A stretch of DNA of 49,992 nt, taken from the NCBI RefSeq assembly GCF_013302895.1, contig NZ_VJOK01000001.1:1995697-2045688 (forward strand), read 5' to 3'. A program made the translations under genes and the position numbers. This document shows positions 23,556 to 30,630 of this stretch, piece by piece. The DNA comes from Streptomyces albus subsp. chlorinus (lineage in GTDB: Bacteria; Actinomycetota; Actinomycetes; Streptomycetales; Streptomycetaceae). Under the pieces are notes generated by a model. The model was not told the origin of the DNA. It did not search any database and worked only from the letters and a program-made list of their open reading frames with translations. How positions within the stretch are numbered: the first letter of the stretch is position 1; each line of letters begins with the position of its first letter.

Positions 23556-24917
23556 TTACAGCACCGGCAGGCTCTTGCGCAGCTCGAAGGCGGTCACCTC
23601 GCTGCGGTACTCCTCCCACTCCTGCTTCTTGTTGCGCAGGAAGAAGTCGAAGACGTGCTCCCCCAGCGTCTGGGCGACCAGCTCGCTGCGCTCCATGAGG
23701 CTGATGGCCTCGCCCAGGTTCTGCGGCAGGGGTTCGATGCCCATCGCGCGCCGCTCCGCGTCGGAGAGCGCCCACACGTCGTCGTCGGCGCCGGCCGGCA
23801 GCTCGTACCCCTCCTCGATGCCCTTGAGGCCCGCGGCCAGCAGCACCGCGTACGCGAGGTAGGGGTTGGCGCCGGAGTCAAGGGAGCGCATCTCGACGCG
23901 GGTGGAGCCGGTCTTCCCCGGCTTGTACATGGGCACCCGGACGAGCGCCGAGCGGTTGTTGTGGCCCCAGCAGATGTAGGACGGGGACTCGCCGCCCTCC
24001 CCCGCGGTGCGGTTGGCGCCGCCCCAGATGCGCTTGTAGGAGTTGACCCACTGGTTGGTGACGGCGGAGATCTCACCGGCGTGGTTGAGCAGACCGGCGA
24101 TGAAGCTGCGGCCGACCTTGGAGAGCTGGTACTCGGCGCCGGACTCGTAGAAGGCGTTGCGGTCGCCCTCGAAGAGGGAGAGGTGGGTGTGCATGCCCGA
24201 GCCGGGGTACTCCGAGAACGGCTTGGGCATGAAGGTGGCCTGCACGCCCTGTTCCAGGGCGACCTGCTTCATGACCAGGCGGAACGTCATGATGTTGTCG
24301 GCCGTGGACAGCGCGTCGGCGTACCGCAGGTCGATCTCCTGCTGGCCGGGGGCGCCCTCGTGGTGGGAGAACTCCACGGAGATGCCCATGGACTCCAGCA
24401 TGGTGATGGCCTGGCGGCGGAAGTCCATGCCGACGTTCTGCGGGGTGTGGTCGAAGTAGCCGGAGGAGTCCGCGGGGACGGGGCGGGTGCCGTCCACCGG
24501 CTTCTCCTTGAGCAGGAAGAACTCGATCTCCGGATGGGTGTAGAAGGTGAACCCGAGGTCGGAGGCCTTGGCCAGCGCACGCTTGAGGACGTAACGCGGG
24601 TCGGCGTACGAGGGCGATCCGTCCGGCATGAGGATGTCGCAGAACATCCGCGCGGTGCCGGGTGCCTCGGCCCGCCACGGCAGTATCTGGAAGGTGCCGG
24701 GGTCGGGCTTGGCGATCATGTCGGACTCGTAGACGCGGGCGAATCCCTCGATGGCCGAGCCGTCGAAACCCATCCCCTCATCGAACGCCTGTTCAAGCTC
24801 GGCGGGGGCCACCGCCACCGACTTCAGGAAGCCGAGGACATCGGTGAACCAGAGCCTGACGAAGCGGATGTCCCGCTCCTCCAGAGTGCGGAGGACGAAT
24901 TCCTGCTGCTTGTCCAT
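23556..24917 (-). CDS. glnA2: GlnA2-type glutamine synthetase-like enzyme (gamma-glutamylpolyamine synthetase family)
   Basis: 453 residues; the ATG has AAGGA 7 nt upstream. Glutamine synthetase fold: beta-grasp domain to about 100, catalytic domain with IEFFLL, SGMHTHLSLF, NSYKRIWGGANRTA and STRVEMRS. In the segment where adenylylated GSI has its tyrosine, this protein reads DDDVWALSDAE (W382), so GlnE should not modify it. In S. coelicolor the GlnA2 protein is a gamma-glutamylpolyamine synthetase used in polyamine detoxification; orthology is inferred from this locus (glnE/nadE neighbourhood) and the missing tyrosine. The last codons and the TAA stop are supplied by the integrated element. 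Confidence 0.88.
   Translation of the reverse strand: MDKQQEFVLRTLEERDIRFVRLWFTDVLGFLKSVAVAPAELEQAFDEGMGFDGSAIEGFARVYESDMIAKPDPGTFQILPWRAEAPGTARMFCDILMPDGSPSYADPRYVLKRALAKASDLGFTFYTHPEIEFFLLKEKPVDGTRPVPADSSGYFDHTPQNVGMDFRRQAITMLESMGISVEFSHHEGAPGQQEIDLRYADALSTADNIMTFRLVMKQVALEQGVQATFMPKPFSEYPGSGMHTHLSLFEGDRNAFYESGAEYQLSKVGRSFIAGLLNHAGEISAVTNQWVNSYKRIWGGANRTAGEGGESPSYICWGHNNRSALVRVPMYKPGKTGSTRVEMRSLDSGANPYLAYAVLLAAGLKGIEEGYELPAGADDDVWALSDAERRAMGIEPLPQNLGEAISLMERSELVAQTLGEHVFDFFLRNKKQEWEEYRSEVTAFELRKSLPVL
23574..23642. other. attR, 69-bp attachment repeat inside the glnA2 3' end
   Basis: Identical to 14884-14952. Right of it the sequence continues into the intact glnA2 body; left of it the remaining codons (SLPVL) and a TAA stop come from the element. 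It is the functional junction that keeps the gene intact. Confidence 0.88.
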
Positions 24918-25113
24918 GGGCCTATCCTTGCAGGTCAGAGGGGTTCGCTCGGGTCCCCTGGCGCAACGGGGCCATTTCAGCATCCCACCGCGGCGTTGCG
25001 CGGGGATTGCGCGCCCTGATCCGATCGTGACACAGCGCACCCGCGACCCGCCCGGCCCGCCCGGCGATCACCGACGCGGGAATTTCCGGACGGCGGGATC
25101 GGTTCCTCCCTTA

Positions 25114-25127
25114 GTTGAATCCTCAAC
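25114..25127. promoter_or_regulatory. GTTGA-ATCC-TCAAC operator-like site upstream of the monooxygenase gene
   Basis: A perfect 5-bp inverted repeat with 4-bp centre in an AT-richer patch, about 120 bp before the LLM start. TTGAATCCTCAA-type palindromes are typical of MarR-family operators. No MarR gene is present in the window. Confidence 0.5.
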
Positions 25128-25150
25128 CATTTCGTACGATCGAGCACACC

Positions 25151-25176
25151 GACCGAGCCGATCGACCGAGCCGATC
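25151..25176 (+). repeat. 13-bp tandem duplication in the monooxygenase leader
   Basis: GACCGAGCCGATC occurs twice head-to-tail (25151-25163, 25164-25176). Further GACCGAGC copies lie downstream (25212), giving a low-complexity leader of about 100 bp. Confidence 0.75.
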
Positions 25177-25245
25177 GAGAGCATCGATCGGAAGCACCGC
25201 TCGAAAAGCACCGACCGAGCGCACCGACCAAGGACGGCGAGCACC

Positions 25246-26439
25246 ATGACGGCCACGGCCACCACCCCTCTCCAGTTCGGGATCTTCACCGTCGGCGACG
25301 TGACACCCGACCCCACCACAGGGCGGACGCCGACCGAGCACGAGCGGATCAAGGCGATGCTGGCCATCGCCCTGAAGGCGGAGGAGGTCGGACTCGACGT
25401 CTTCGCCACCGGCGAGCACCACAACCCGCCGTTCGTCCCGTCGTCCCCGACGACCATGCTCGGCTGGATCGCCGCCAGGACCGAGCGGCTGACCCTGTCC
25501 ACCTCCACCACGCTGATCACCACCAACGACCCGGTGAAGATCGCCGAGGACTTCGCGATGCTCCAGCACCTCGCCGACGGCCGCGTCGACGTGATGATGG
25601 GCCGCGGCAACACAGGACCCGTCTACCCCTGGTTCGGGCAGGACATCCGGCAGGGCATCCCGCTCGCGATCGAGAACTACGCGCTGCTGCGCCGGCTGTG
25701 GACCGAGGACGTCGTGGACTGGCAGGGCCGCTTCCGCACCCCCCTCCAGGGTTTCACCTCCACCCCGCGCCCGCTCGACGGCGTACCCCCCTTCGTCTGG
25801 CACGGTTCCATCCGCAGCCCGGAGATCGCCGAGCAGGCCGCCTACTACGGTGACGGCTTCTTCGCGAACAACATCTTCTGGCCCAAGGACCACTTCAAGC
25901 GGCTGATCAACCTCTACCGCGACCGCTTCGAGCACTACGGGCACGGAACGCGGCAGCAGGCGCTGGTCGGCCTGGGCGGACAGGTGTTCATGCGGCGCAA
26001 CTCGCAGGACGCGGTACGCGAATTCCGCCCGTACTTCGACAACGCGCCCGTCTACGGGCACGGGCCGAGCCTGGAGGAGTTCACCGACCAGACGCCGCTG
26101 ACCGTCGGCAGCCCCCAGGAGGTCATCGAGAAGACGCTGACCTTCCGCGAGTCCTTCGGCGACTACCAGCGCCAGCTGTTCTTGATGGACCACGCGGGAC
26201 TGCCGCTCAAGACCGTGCTGGAGCAGCTGGACATGCTGGGTGAGGAGGTCGTGCCGGTCCTGCGGAAGGAGATGGCCGCCGGGCGGCCGGCCGGGACCGC
26301 GGACGCACCCACGCACGCGGCCCGTGTCGCGGCGGCGGGTGCCGCTGGCGCGGCGGGTGCCGCTGGTTCGACTGGGGTAGCTGGTTCGACTGGTGCCGCT
26401 GGGGCCACTGGCGCGGAGAATGAGGAGGTTTCCGTATGA
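25246..26439 (+). CDS. Luciferase-like FMN-dependent monooxygenase, CE1758 family
   Basis: 397 residues. A TIM-barrel LLM fold begins at LQFGIFTVGDVTPDPTTGRT; family features include FATGEHHNPPFVPSSP, VMMGRGNTGPVYPWFG and WHGSIRSPEIAEQAAYYGDG. The CE1758-type enzymes are two-component monooxygenases fed reduced FMN by a co-encoded CE1759-type reductase, and exactly that gene follows with an ATGA overlap. The C-terminal ~45 residues are an Ala/Gly/Thr/Ser repeat tail, outside the catalytic fold. The substrate is unknown. The start is chosen where conserved sequence begins; the long upstream reading crosses the repetitive leader. Confidence 0.9.
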   Translation: MTATATTPLQFGIFTVGDVTPDPTTGRTPTEHERIKAMLAIALKAEEVGLDVFATGEHHNPPFVPSSPTTMLGWIAARTERLTLSTSTTLITTNDPVKIAEDFAMLQHLADGRVDVMMGRGNTGPVYPWFGQDIRQGIPLAIENYALLRRLWTEDVVDWQGRFRTPLQGFTSTPRPLDGVPPFVWHGSIRSPEIAEQAAYYGDGFFANNIFWPKDHFKRLINLYRDRFEHYGHGTRQQALVGLGGQVFMRRNSQDAVREFRPYFDNAPVYGHGPSLEEFTDQTPLTVGSPQEVIEKTLTFRESFGDYQRQLFLMDHAGLPLKTVLEQLDMLGEEVVPVLRKEMAAGRPAGTADAPTHAARVAAAGAAGAAGAAGSTGVAGSTGAAGATGAENEEVSV

Positions 26440-27083
26440 CGACCCGGAAGCGTGTGGGGCTGGCCGTCGTCTCGGCCGGGCTGGGGCAGCCCTCGTCCAC
26501 CCGGCTGCTGGCCGACCGGCTGGCCGAGGCGACACGAGTGGCCCTGGCGGACCAGGACACCGACGCCGAGGTGACGACGCTCGAACTGCGGGACGTGGCC
26601 ACCGGGATCGCCCACAACTTCACCACCGGCTTCGCGGGCGGGGCGCTGCGGGACGGGATCGAGCGCGTGACGGAGGCGGACGGGCTGATCGCCGTCACGC
26701 CCGTCTTCTCCGCGTCCTACAGCGGGCTGTTCAAGTCGTTCTTCGACGTGATCGAGCCCGACGCCCTCGCGGGCAAGCCGGTACTGCTGGGCGCCACCGG
26801 TGGCACACCCCGCCACTCCCTGGTACTGGAACACGCCATGCGGCCGCTCTTCGCCTACCTGCGGACGGTGACGGTGCCCACGGCGGTGTACGCGGCGACG
26901 GACGACTGGGCCGCCCCCGACGACGGGGTGGCCCCGTCCCTCCCCCGCCGCATCGCCCGCGCGGGCGGCGAACTCGCGGAACTGCTCGCTCCCCGGGCCA
27001 CCGAGGAGGCGGCCTCCCGGCCGGAAGAGCCCGAAGTGATCCCCTTCGAACAGCAGTTGGCCGCCCTGCGGGTCGAGGAATGA
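26436..27083 (+). CDS. NAD(P)H-dependent FMN reductase, CE1759 family (monooxygenase partner)
   Basis: 215 residues, flavodoxin-like fold: GLAVVSAGLGQPSSTRLLAD at the phosphate-binding loop, VTPVFSASYSGLFKSFFDV in the flavin-binding region, and LLGATGGTPRHSLVLEHAMR. It is translationally coupled to the monooxygenase (ATGA) and should supply it with reduced FMN. Its 3' end lies 8 bp from the convergent DUF397 gene, with no clear terminator. Confidence 0.92.
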   Translation: MTTRKRVGLAVVSAGLGQPSSTRLLADRLAEATRVALADQDTDAEVTTLELRDVATGIAHNFTTGFAGGALRDGIERVTEADGLIAVTPVFSASYSGLFKSFFDVIEPDALAGKPVLLGATGGTPRHSLVLEHAMRPLFAYLRTVTVPTAVYAATDDWAAPDDGVAPSLPRRIARAGGELAELLAPRATEEAASRPEEPEVIPFEQQLAALRVEE

Positions 27084-27090
27084 GGCCGGG

Positions 27091-27288
27091 CTAGCGCCCG
27101 GAACACTTCACCTCCTCGATGAACGCCTGCCAGGCGGTGGGAGAGAACGCGAGGGGGCCCCGCCCCGTGTCCTTACTGTCCCGCACCGGGACGCCGCCGA
27201 CGACGGACCGGAGACCCGGGGCCCACTCGACGCAGTTGCCCCCTTGCTGGTCGCTGTAGCTGCTCTTGACCCACTGCGTTTCGCTCAT
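27091..27288 (-). CDS. DUF397 protein (AbaA/WhiJ-cluster type), module 1
   Basis: 65 residues: WVKSSYSDQQGGNCVEWAPG, then PVRDSKD and FSPTAWQAFIEEVK, the complete DUF397 pattern. Such small proteins occur next to XRE-DUF5753 regulators in Streptomyces, and several pairs affect development and antibiotic production. It starts inside the 3' end of the upstream XRE gene, which is read in another frame. Confidence 0.92.
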   Translation of the reverse strand: MSETQWVKSSYSDQQGGNCVEWAPGLRSVVGGVPVRDSKDTGRGPLAFSPTAWQAFIEEVKCSGR

Positions 27289-28105
27289 GCTTGTCCCTTA
27301 CGGCGCGGATGAAGGCCACTGATTCACGCGGACTCAACGAACTTGCCCGGATGTGATCGTAGAGGTGGGCAGCGTTGGCGACAGTCTCTGGACCGTCATA
27401 CGGCCGCCCACCCTGGGGCCCTTCGACGAAGACACATGGCTTGCTGCCGGGAATGTCCAACAAAACGTACGGAGTTCCGATCCCAGCTTCCGTCGCGGCG
27501 TACGGCATCACCTGAACCGTGAGGGACTGGTGCCGCCGCAGCTGCTCCAACAGGTGCTTCATCTGATCTGCCATTACTCGCGGTGAGCCGACTTCGGCCC
27601 GCAAGGAGGCCTCGCACAGGACGACCCAGACGCGAGGAGGATCGGGCCTCTCCAGAACCTCCCGGCGCCGGAGGCGACTGGCCACCTTCGCGTCGAGGTC
27701 TCTCTCGGAGACACTGGGCCGCCCGCCACTGAGCGATGCACGCGCATACGCTTCGGTCTGCAACAGCCCCATGATGAAGATGGTTGAGAAGTCCCGGATG
27801 GAGACCGCTGTCCGCTCCGCGTCGATGTACGGGGCGAACCACTCGGGATACTCCCCGTCGACCAGACGCCTGCGCTGCCGCGCGAACAGATCTCCGGTGC
27901 CGAAGGTTCGGTCACACGCCTCGGCGAACTTCACAGAAGGCATGAGTTCGCCGGACTCGACACGGCTCACATAGCTCTGGGTATAGCCAGTGGCCGCTGC
28001 GAAAGCGGTCTGGGAGATCCGGCGCGCTTCTCTCACTCGTCGGACGTCTTCACCGAGACTCGGCGGGATACTCATACCCTTCGGCCGCTTACGTTGCTCA
28101 CCCAT
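27173..28105 (-). CDS. XRE-DUF5753 transcriptional regulator (WhiJ-like), module 1
   Basis: 310 residues. HTH at about 17-70 (LGEDVRRVREARRISQTAFA, then AATGYTQSYVSRVESGEL), then DUF5753 (EWFAPYIDAERTAVSIRDFS to about residue 280). The start has GAGG about 11 nt upstream; M11 is an alternative. The final ~37 residues (after VRDKHER) are encoded across the 5' half of the DUF397 gene in another frame and are Arg/Gly/Pro-rich. It is probably autoregulatory with its DUF397 partner. Confidence 0.88.
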   Translation of the reverse strand: MGEQRKRPKGMSIPPSLGEDVRRVREARRISQTAFAAATGYTQSYVSRVESGELMPSVKFAEACDRTFGTGDLFARQRRRLVDGEYPEWFAPYIDAERTAVSIRDFSTIFIMGLLQTEAYARASLSGGRPSVSERDLDAKVASRLRRREVLERPDPPRVWVVLCEASLRAEVGSPRVMADQMKHLLEQLRRHQSLTVQVMPYAATEAGIGTPYVLLDIPGSKPCVFVEGPQGGRPYDGPETVANAAHLYDHIRASSLSPRESVAFIRAVRDKHERNAVGQEQLQRPARGQLRRVGPGSPVRRRRRPGAGQ

Positions 28106-28243
28106 TCTGACCTGCCTCAACTTCCGCCCGCAGCAATCAAGCCCTGCACTGCGCCATGAGAAATCACGCTCATACCGAGCCGTCGAAGACTCGCACGTGT
28201 TGTTCTCATCACAAGGCGTCACCAAGAGAACCAGGTGAGGACG

Positions 28244-28405
28244 ATGGAGCAACCCAAAACCGCACAATCACAAGAAGAAGGCCCGTGCGAGAAGTGTGCG
28301 TGGTATCGGTCGCAGATCAAGGACGCGGCCAACGACCCGGTACCCCGGGCCGACTTCGAGGCGCTCTTCGGCGCGCACCTGCGCCACGAGCACACGCTGC
28401 GGTGA
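28244..28405 (+). CDS. 53-residue CxxC protein, copy 1
   Basis: MEQPKTAQSQEEGPCEKCAW then YRSQIKDAANDPVPRADFEA and LFGAHLRHEHTLR. A CxxC pair (C15, C18) and two C-terminal histidines suggest a small zinc-binding fold. GGTGAGGACG precedes the ATG. It is divergent from the XRE gene, overlaps the next small gene by 4 bases (GTGA) and is duplicated at 34143 with only N-terminal differences. Function is unknown. Confidence 0.75.
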   Translation: MEQPKTAQSQEEGPCEKCAWYRSQIKDAANDPVPRADFEALFGAHLRHEHTLR

Positions 28406-28650
28406 GCGGGATGTGGGCGGTGGGCGAGGTCGTCCAGGACCGGAGGACCGGGAAGACAGGCGAGGTCATCCAGGTCACGGGACCCGCACCCTTCATCTAC
28501 CGCGTCAAGCTCTACGAGGGCGAACCGCCCATCGTCATCTACCGCTACGGCGACCAACTGCGACACGTACCCACTGCCACACCAGCCCGGACCGAATGAC
28601 CCCCCACCCACCACGACTTCCGCAAACCGACCAGCCGGTATGCCCCACAA
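28274..28650 (+). repeat. 377-bp direct repeat, copy 1
   Basis: 28274-28650 equals 34173-34549 with a single difference (T at 28297, C at 34196). It contains most of the 53-residue gene, all of the 65-residue gene and about 50 bp beyond it. The boundaries are abrupt on the right. Coding and non-coding positions are equally conserved, so the duplication or conversion is recent. Confidence 0.92.
28402..28599 (+). CDS. 65-residue beta-rich protein, copy 1
   Basis: MSGMWAVGEVVQDRRTGKTG, then EVIQVTGPAPFIYRVKLYEG and VIYRYGDQLRHVP. It looks like a small SH3-like barrel. The start is a GTG overlapping the CxxC gene stop; an ATG lies 9 bp in. The copy at 34301 encodes an identical protein. No family recognised. 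Confidence 0.75.
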   Translation: MSGMWAVGEVVQDRRTGKTGEVIQVTGPAPFIYRVKLYEGEPPIVIYRYGDQLRHVPTATPARTE

Positions 28651-29246
28651 AGTGGGCCGGAGCCCTCAGAGAGAGGAGACCAGCGGAGTGACGCGCTCGA
28701 GCAGCCCAGCCCCCAGCACCACGACCAGGACACTCCTGCCTTTGTCTCCAGGCGTCCCAGCCGAGTCGGCGGAGGGACGCTGCGCCCCCTCCCCTACCGG
28801 TTCACCAGCGCAGGCGGCAAACTCACGGGGCTGCCCGGAGCCACAAAGGGAACCGCTTCCCGGCCGGGTAGAACCCGAAGTGGCCTTTCCCACACAGCAG
28901 TCGGCCGTCCGGCGGGCGGAAAAGCAACGGCCTCGGAAGCGATGGAGAAAGGCTCAACTCCACCCTCGGCTACGTACCGCTCGCCGAGTACGAACGCGAG
29001 TGGTGGCGACAACAGAAAGCCGAAAGCCATCCCCCAGTCCGCCTGAACCAAAATCACCGGACCCCCACAAGACCAGGGCAGCTCAACCCGCCCTCGTTCG
29101 CTGCTGCCGCCAGCGGGGCACACGGCTCGGCGCGATCGGGGTGCAGGCGTCCGCGAAACAGCCACCGTCCAGGCCGCAGCGCCCGGCGAAGTAGGCACGC
29201 TTGCCCAGTCCGGACGGTCCTTTCTGCGGTCGCCGGGTGGCCAGGG
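28651..29246. other. 596-bp intergenic stretch with only a transposase remnant
   Basis: Between the 65-residue gene and the ABC ATPase gene I find no intact gene. The only recognisable content is the IS3-like remnant listed next. The composition is less GC-biased than the core genes, and the reading frames are stop-poor but not protein-like. Confidence 0.6.
28942..29043 (+). pseudogene. Remnant of an IS3-family transposase C-terminus
   Basis: The frame starting at 28951 gives RLNSTLGYVPLAEYEREWW, the hallmark end of IS3-family OrfB (xRxHSTLGYxxPxEYE). Nothing recognisable of the DDE core precedes it and no in-frame stop follows closely, so only about 30 codons survive. Confidence 0.6.
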
Positions 29247-29987
29247 CTACAGACGTGCGCCCGTGTCGCTCAGCACGGAGTAGGCAGCCTCGGCAGCGCG
29301 GCCGGGTGCGGTGCCAGCAGGGGCATGGGCGAGGAATGCCCGTGTGTCGCCGGTGAAGATAATGCGTCCCGCATCCAGAACGGTGACCTGGTCGCATTCC
29401 TCTGCCAGATCGGCGACGTCATGTGTGGAGAGAAGTACTTGCACTTCGTCGGCGAGAGTGGCCAGGATGTCGCGGAAGATCCGACGCTGCTTCGGGTCCA
29501 TGCCAGCTGTGGGTTCGTCCAGCAGGAGTACGCGGGCGTTGTGGACGAGTGCGGAGGCGACTCCGACCCGGCGCAGTTGGCCCCCCGACAATCTTTTGGT
29601 CTTGATGTCGGCCTGTGCGCGCAGGTCCACGCGCGAGAGCGCTTGTGCCGCTGATTCCCAGGCGTCTCGCTTGTTCATCCCTTTCAACCAGCCGGTGTAT
29701 GCGACTTGTTCTCGGGCGGTGAGTCCGCTCATCGAGGTGATCTGCTGTGGCATCCAGGCAACTGCGGCTCGGTAGACCTTCTTGTGCGAGGGGATGCCCT
29801 GGTAGGTGACGGTGCCGGAACGGGGGTACGTCACTGCGGCTGCGAGGCGCAGGAGGGTGGATTTTCCTGCTCCGTTAGGCCCGAGAAGGATGGTCAGTCC
29901 GGGAGCCAGGGAGTAGTTGAGACGGCTCAGGACCGGAGGTGACCAGGGGCGGTACGAGTATGTGCAAGAGGACAAGGCAAGGGTCAC
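29247..29987 (-). CDS. ABC transporter ATP-binding protein
   Basis: 246 residues from a GTG with GGAAGAG about 6 nt upstream. Walker A LLGPNGAGKST (about 35-45), Q-loop MPQQ, signature LSGGQLRRVG, Walker B VLLLDEPTAGMD and H-loop STHD are all intact. It resembles ATPases of ABC-2-type exporters. It is last gene of a leftward four-gene set with two membrane proteins and a secreted protein. It probably powers export or self-protection. Confidence 0.92.
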   Translation of the reverse strand: MTLALSSCTYSYRPWSPPVLSRLNYSLAPGLTILLGPNGAGKSTLLRLAAAVTYPRSGTVTYQGIPSHKKVYRAAVAWMPQQITSMSGLTAREQVAYTGWLKGMNKRDAWESAAQALSRVDLRAQADIKTKRLSGGQLRRVGVASALVHNARVLLLDEPTAGMDPKQRRIFRDILATLADEVQVLLSTHDVADLAEECDQVTVLDAGRIIFTGDTRAFLAHAPAGTAPGRAAEAAYSVLSDTGARL

Positions 29988-30042
29988 GTCTTCTCTTCCG
30001 TTCTGGCAGCGGTCCAAGGGGCTGTTCGTCGGTCCGTCATGC

Positions 30043-30630
30043 TCAGGAGATGGCCCGTGGGCGCAGCGTCATCTGGCCGACGAGGCCGAGGGCCAGGCTC
30101 ACAGCTGCTGCCGTGAGCGCGATGGGGTCGTCGTTGGCTCGCGGCAGGACGCTCCAGAAGTAAGGGTGCCCGTGATCGAAACCGAAGAGCATAACGGCGA
30201 GCAGCCACGCGACAGGCGTCATGACGGCAGGGGAGCCGATGAGGGGACGCGTACAGAGTGTCAGTCCCACGAGGAAGGCCGTGTTGCGGCCCACCGCGAG
30301 TGCGCTGGAGGAAGCGAAGGAGAGTCCGATCACTGTCCCTGCCAATGCCGCGGCAGCGATGACTGTCAGCACAAGCCCGGCATCCATGAGGCGTACCGGG
30401 CGTGTCCCAGTGTCTTCAGCAGCTGGTAGGCGAGATTCCAAAGACACCATCAGGGCGGCGTACAGGGGTACGGGAGCCATCAAGATCGCCACGACTGGGT
30501 TGTCACCGCCAGTAAGGAAGGAAGGCAGGTCGGCAACCACATCCTGGAGAAGGAGCACCAGCGCTACGAAAACCGCGTAGGAGGTCAGTAACGTAGTGTG
30601 GATCCTCCGTGCTTTGAGCCACCATCGCAT
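30043..30630 (-). CDS. Six-helix membrane protein, probable ABC permease-like partner
   Basis: 195 residues from an ATG that overlaps the preceding stop by one base (TGATG). Hydrophobic segments include LLTSYAVFVALVLLLQDVV, PVVAILMAPVPLYAALMVSL, LVLTVIAAAALAGTVIGLSF, AFLVGLTLC, WLLAVMLFGF and IALTAAAVSLALGLVG. There is no clear family motif. It is likely the membrane subunit used by the downstream ATPase. Confidence 0.75.
   Translation of the reverse strand: MRWWLKARRIHTTLLTSYAVFVALVLLLQDVVADLPSFLTGGDNPVVAILMAPVPLYAALMVSLESRLPAAEDTGTRPVRLMDAGLVLTVIAAAALAGTVIGLSFASSSALAVGRNTAFLVGLTLCTRPLIGSPAVMTPVAWLLAVMLFGFDHGHPYFWSVLPRANDDPIALTAAAVSLALGLVGQMTLRPRAIS

Larger units (their letters stand above)
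14884..23642. mobile_element. 8.7-kb integrated element in the 3' end of glnA2 (satellite-like or mobilisable)
   Basis: It is bounded by attL/attR. In order it contains a ~1.9-kb gene-free palindromic region, a TPR-type XRE regulator and a GntR regulator (both leftward), then a rightward run of XRE, HTH, HNH, SF3 helicase, excisionase-like gene and tyrosine integrase next to attR. Every junction of the five-gene run overlaps by 4 bases. There is no TraB/FtsK translocase, relaxase, capsid or terminase, so it is not a complete AICE or prophage. Function as a phage-satellite-like island or a mobilisable replicon is inferred. Confidence 0.85.

Noticed and set aside
14884..23642. Classification as a complete AICE (pSAM2/SLP1 type)
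   Set aside because: No TraB/FtsK-like translocase or Spd genes are present, and the replication protein is an SF3 helicase rather than RepSA.
26281..26430. Ala/Gly/Thr repeat as a separate collagen-like protein
   Set aside because: It is in frame with the monooxygenase and has no start of its own; treated as a C-terminal tail.
28640..29194. 184-codon frame as a gene before the ABC locus
   Set aside because: Low-complexity Arg/Pro-rich product without an RBS. The only meaningful similarity is the IS3 remnant, which lies in a different position within the stretch.
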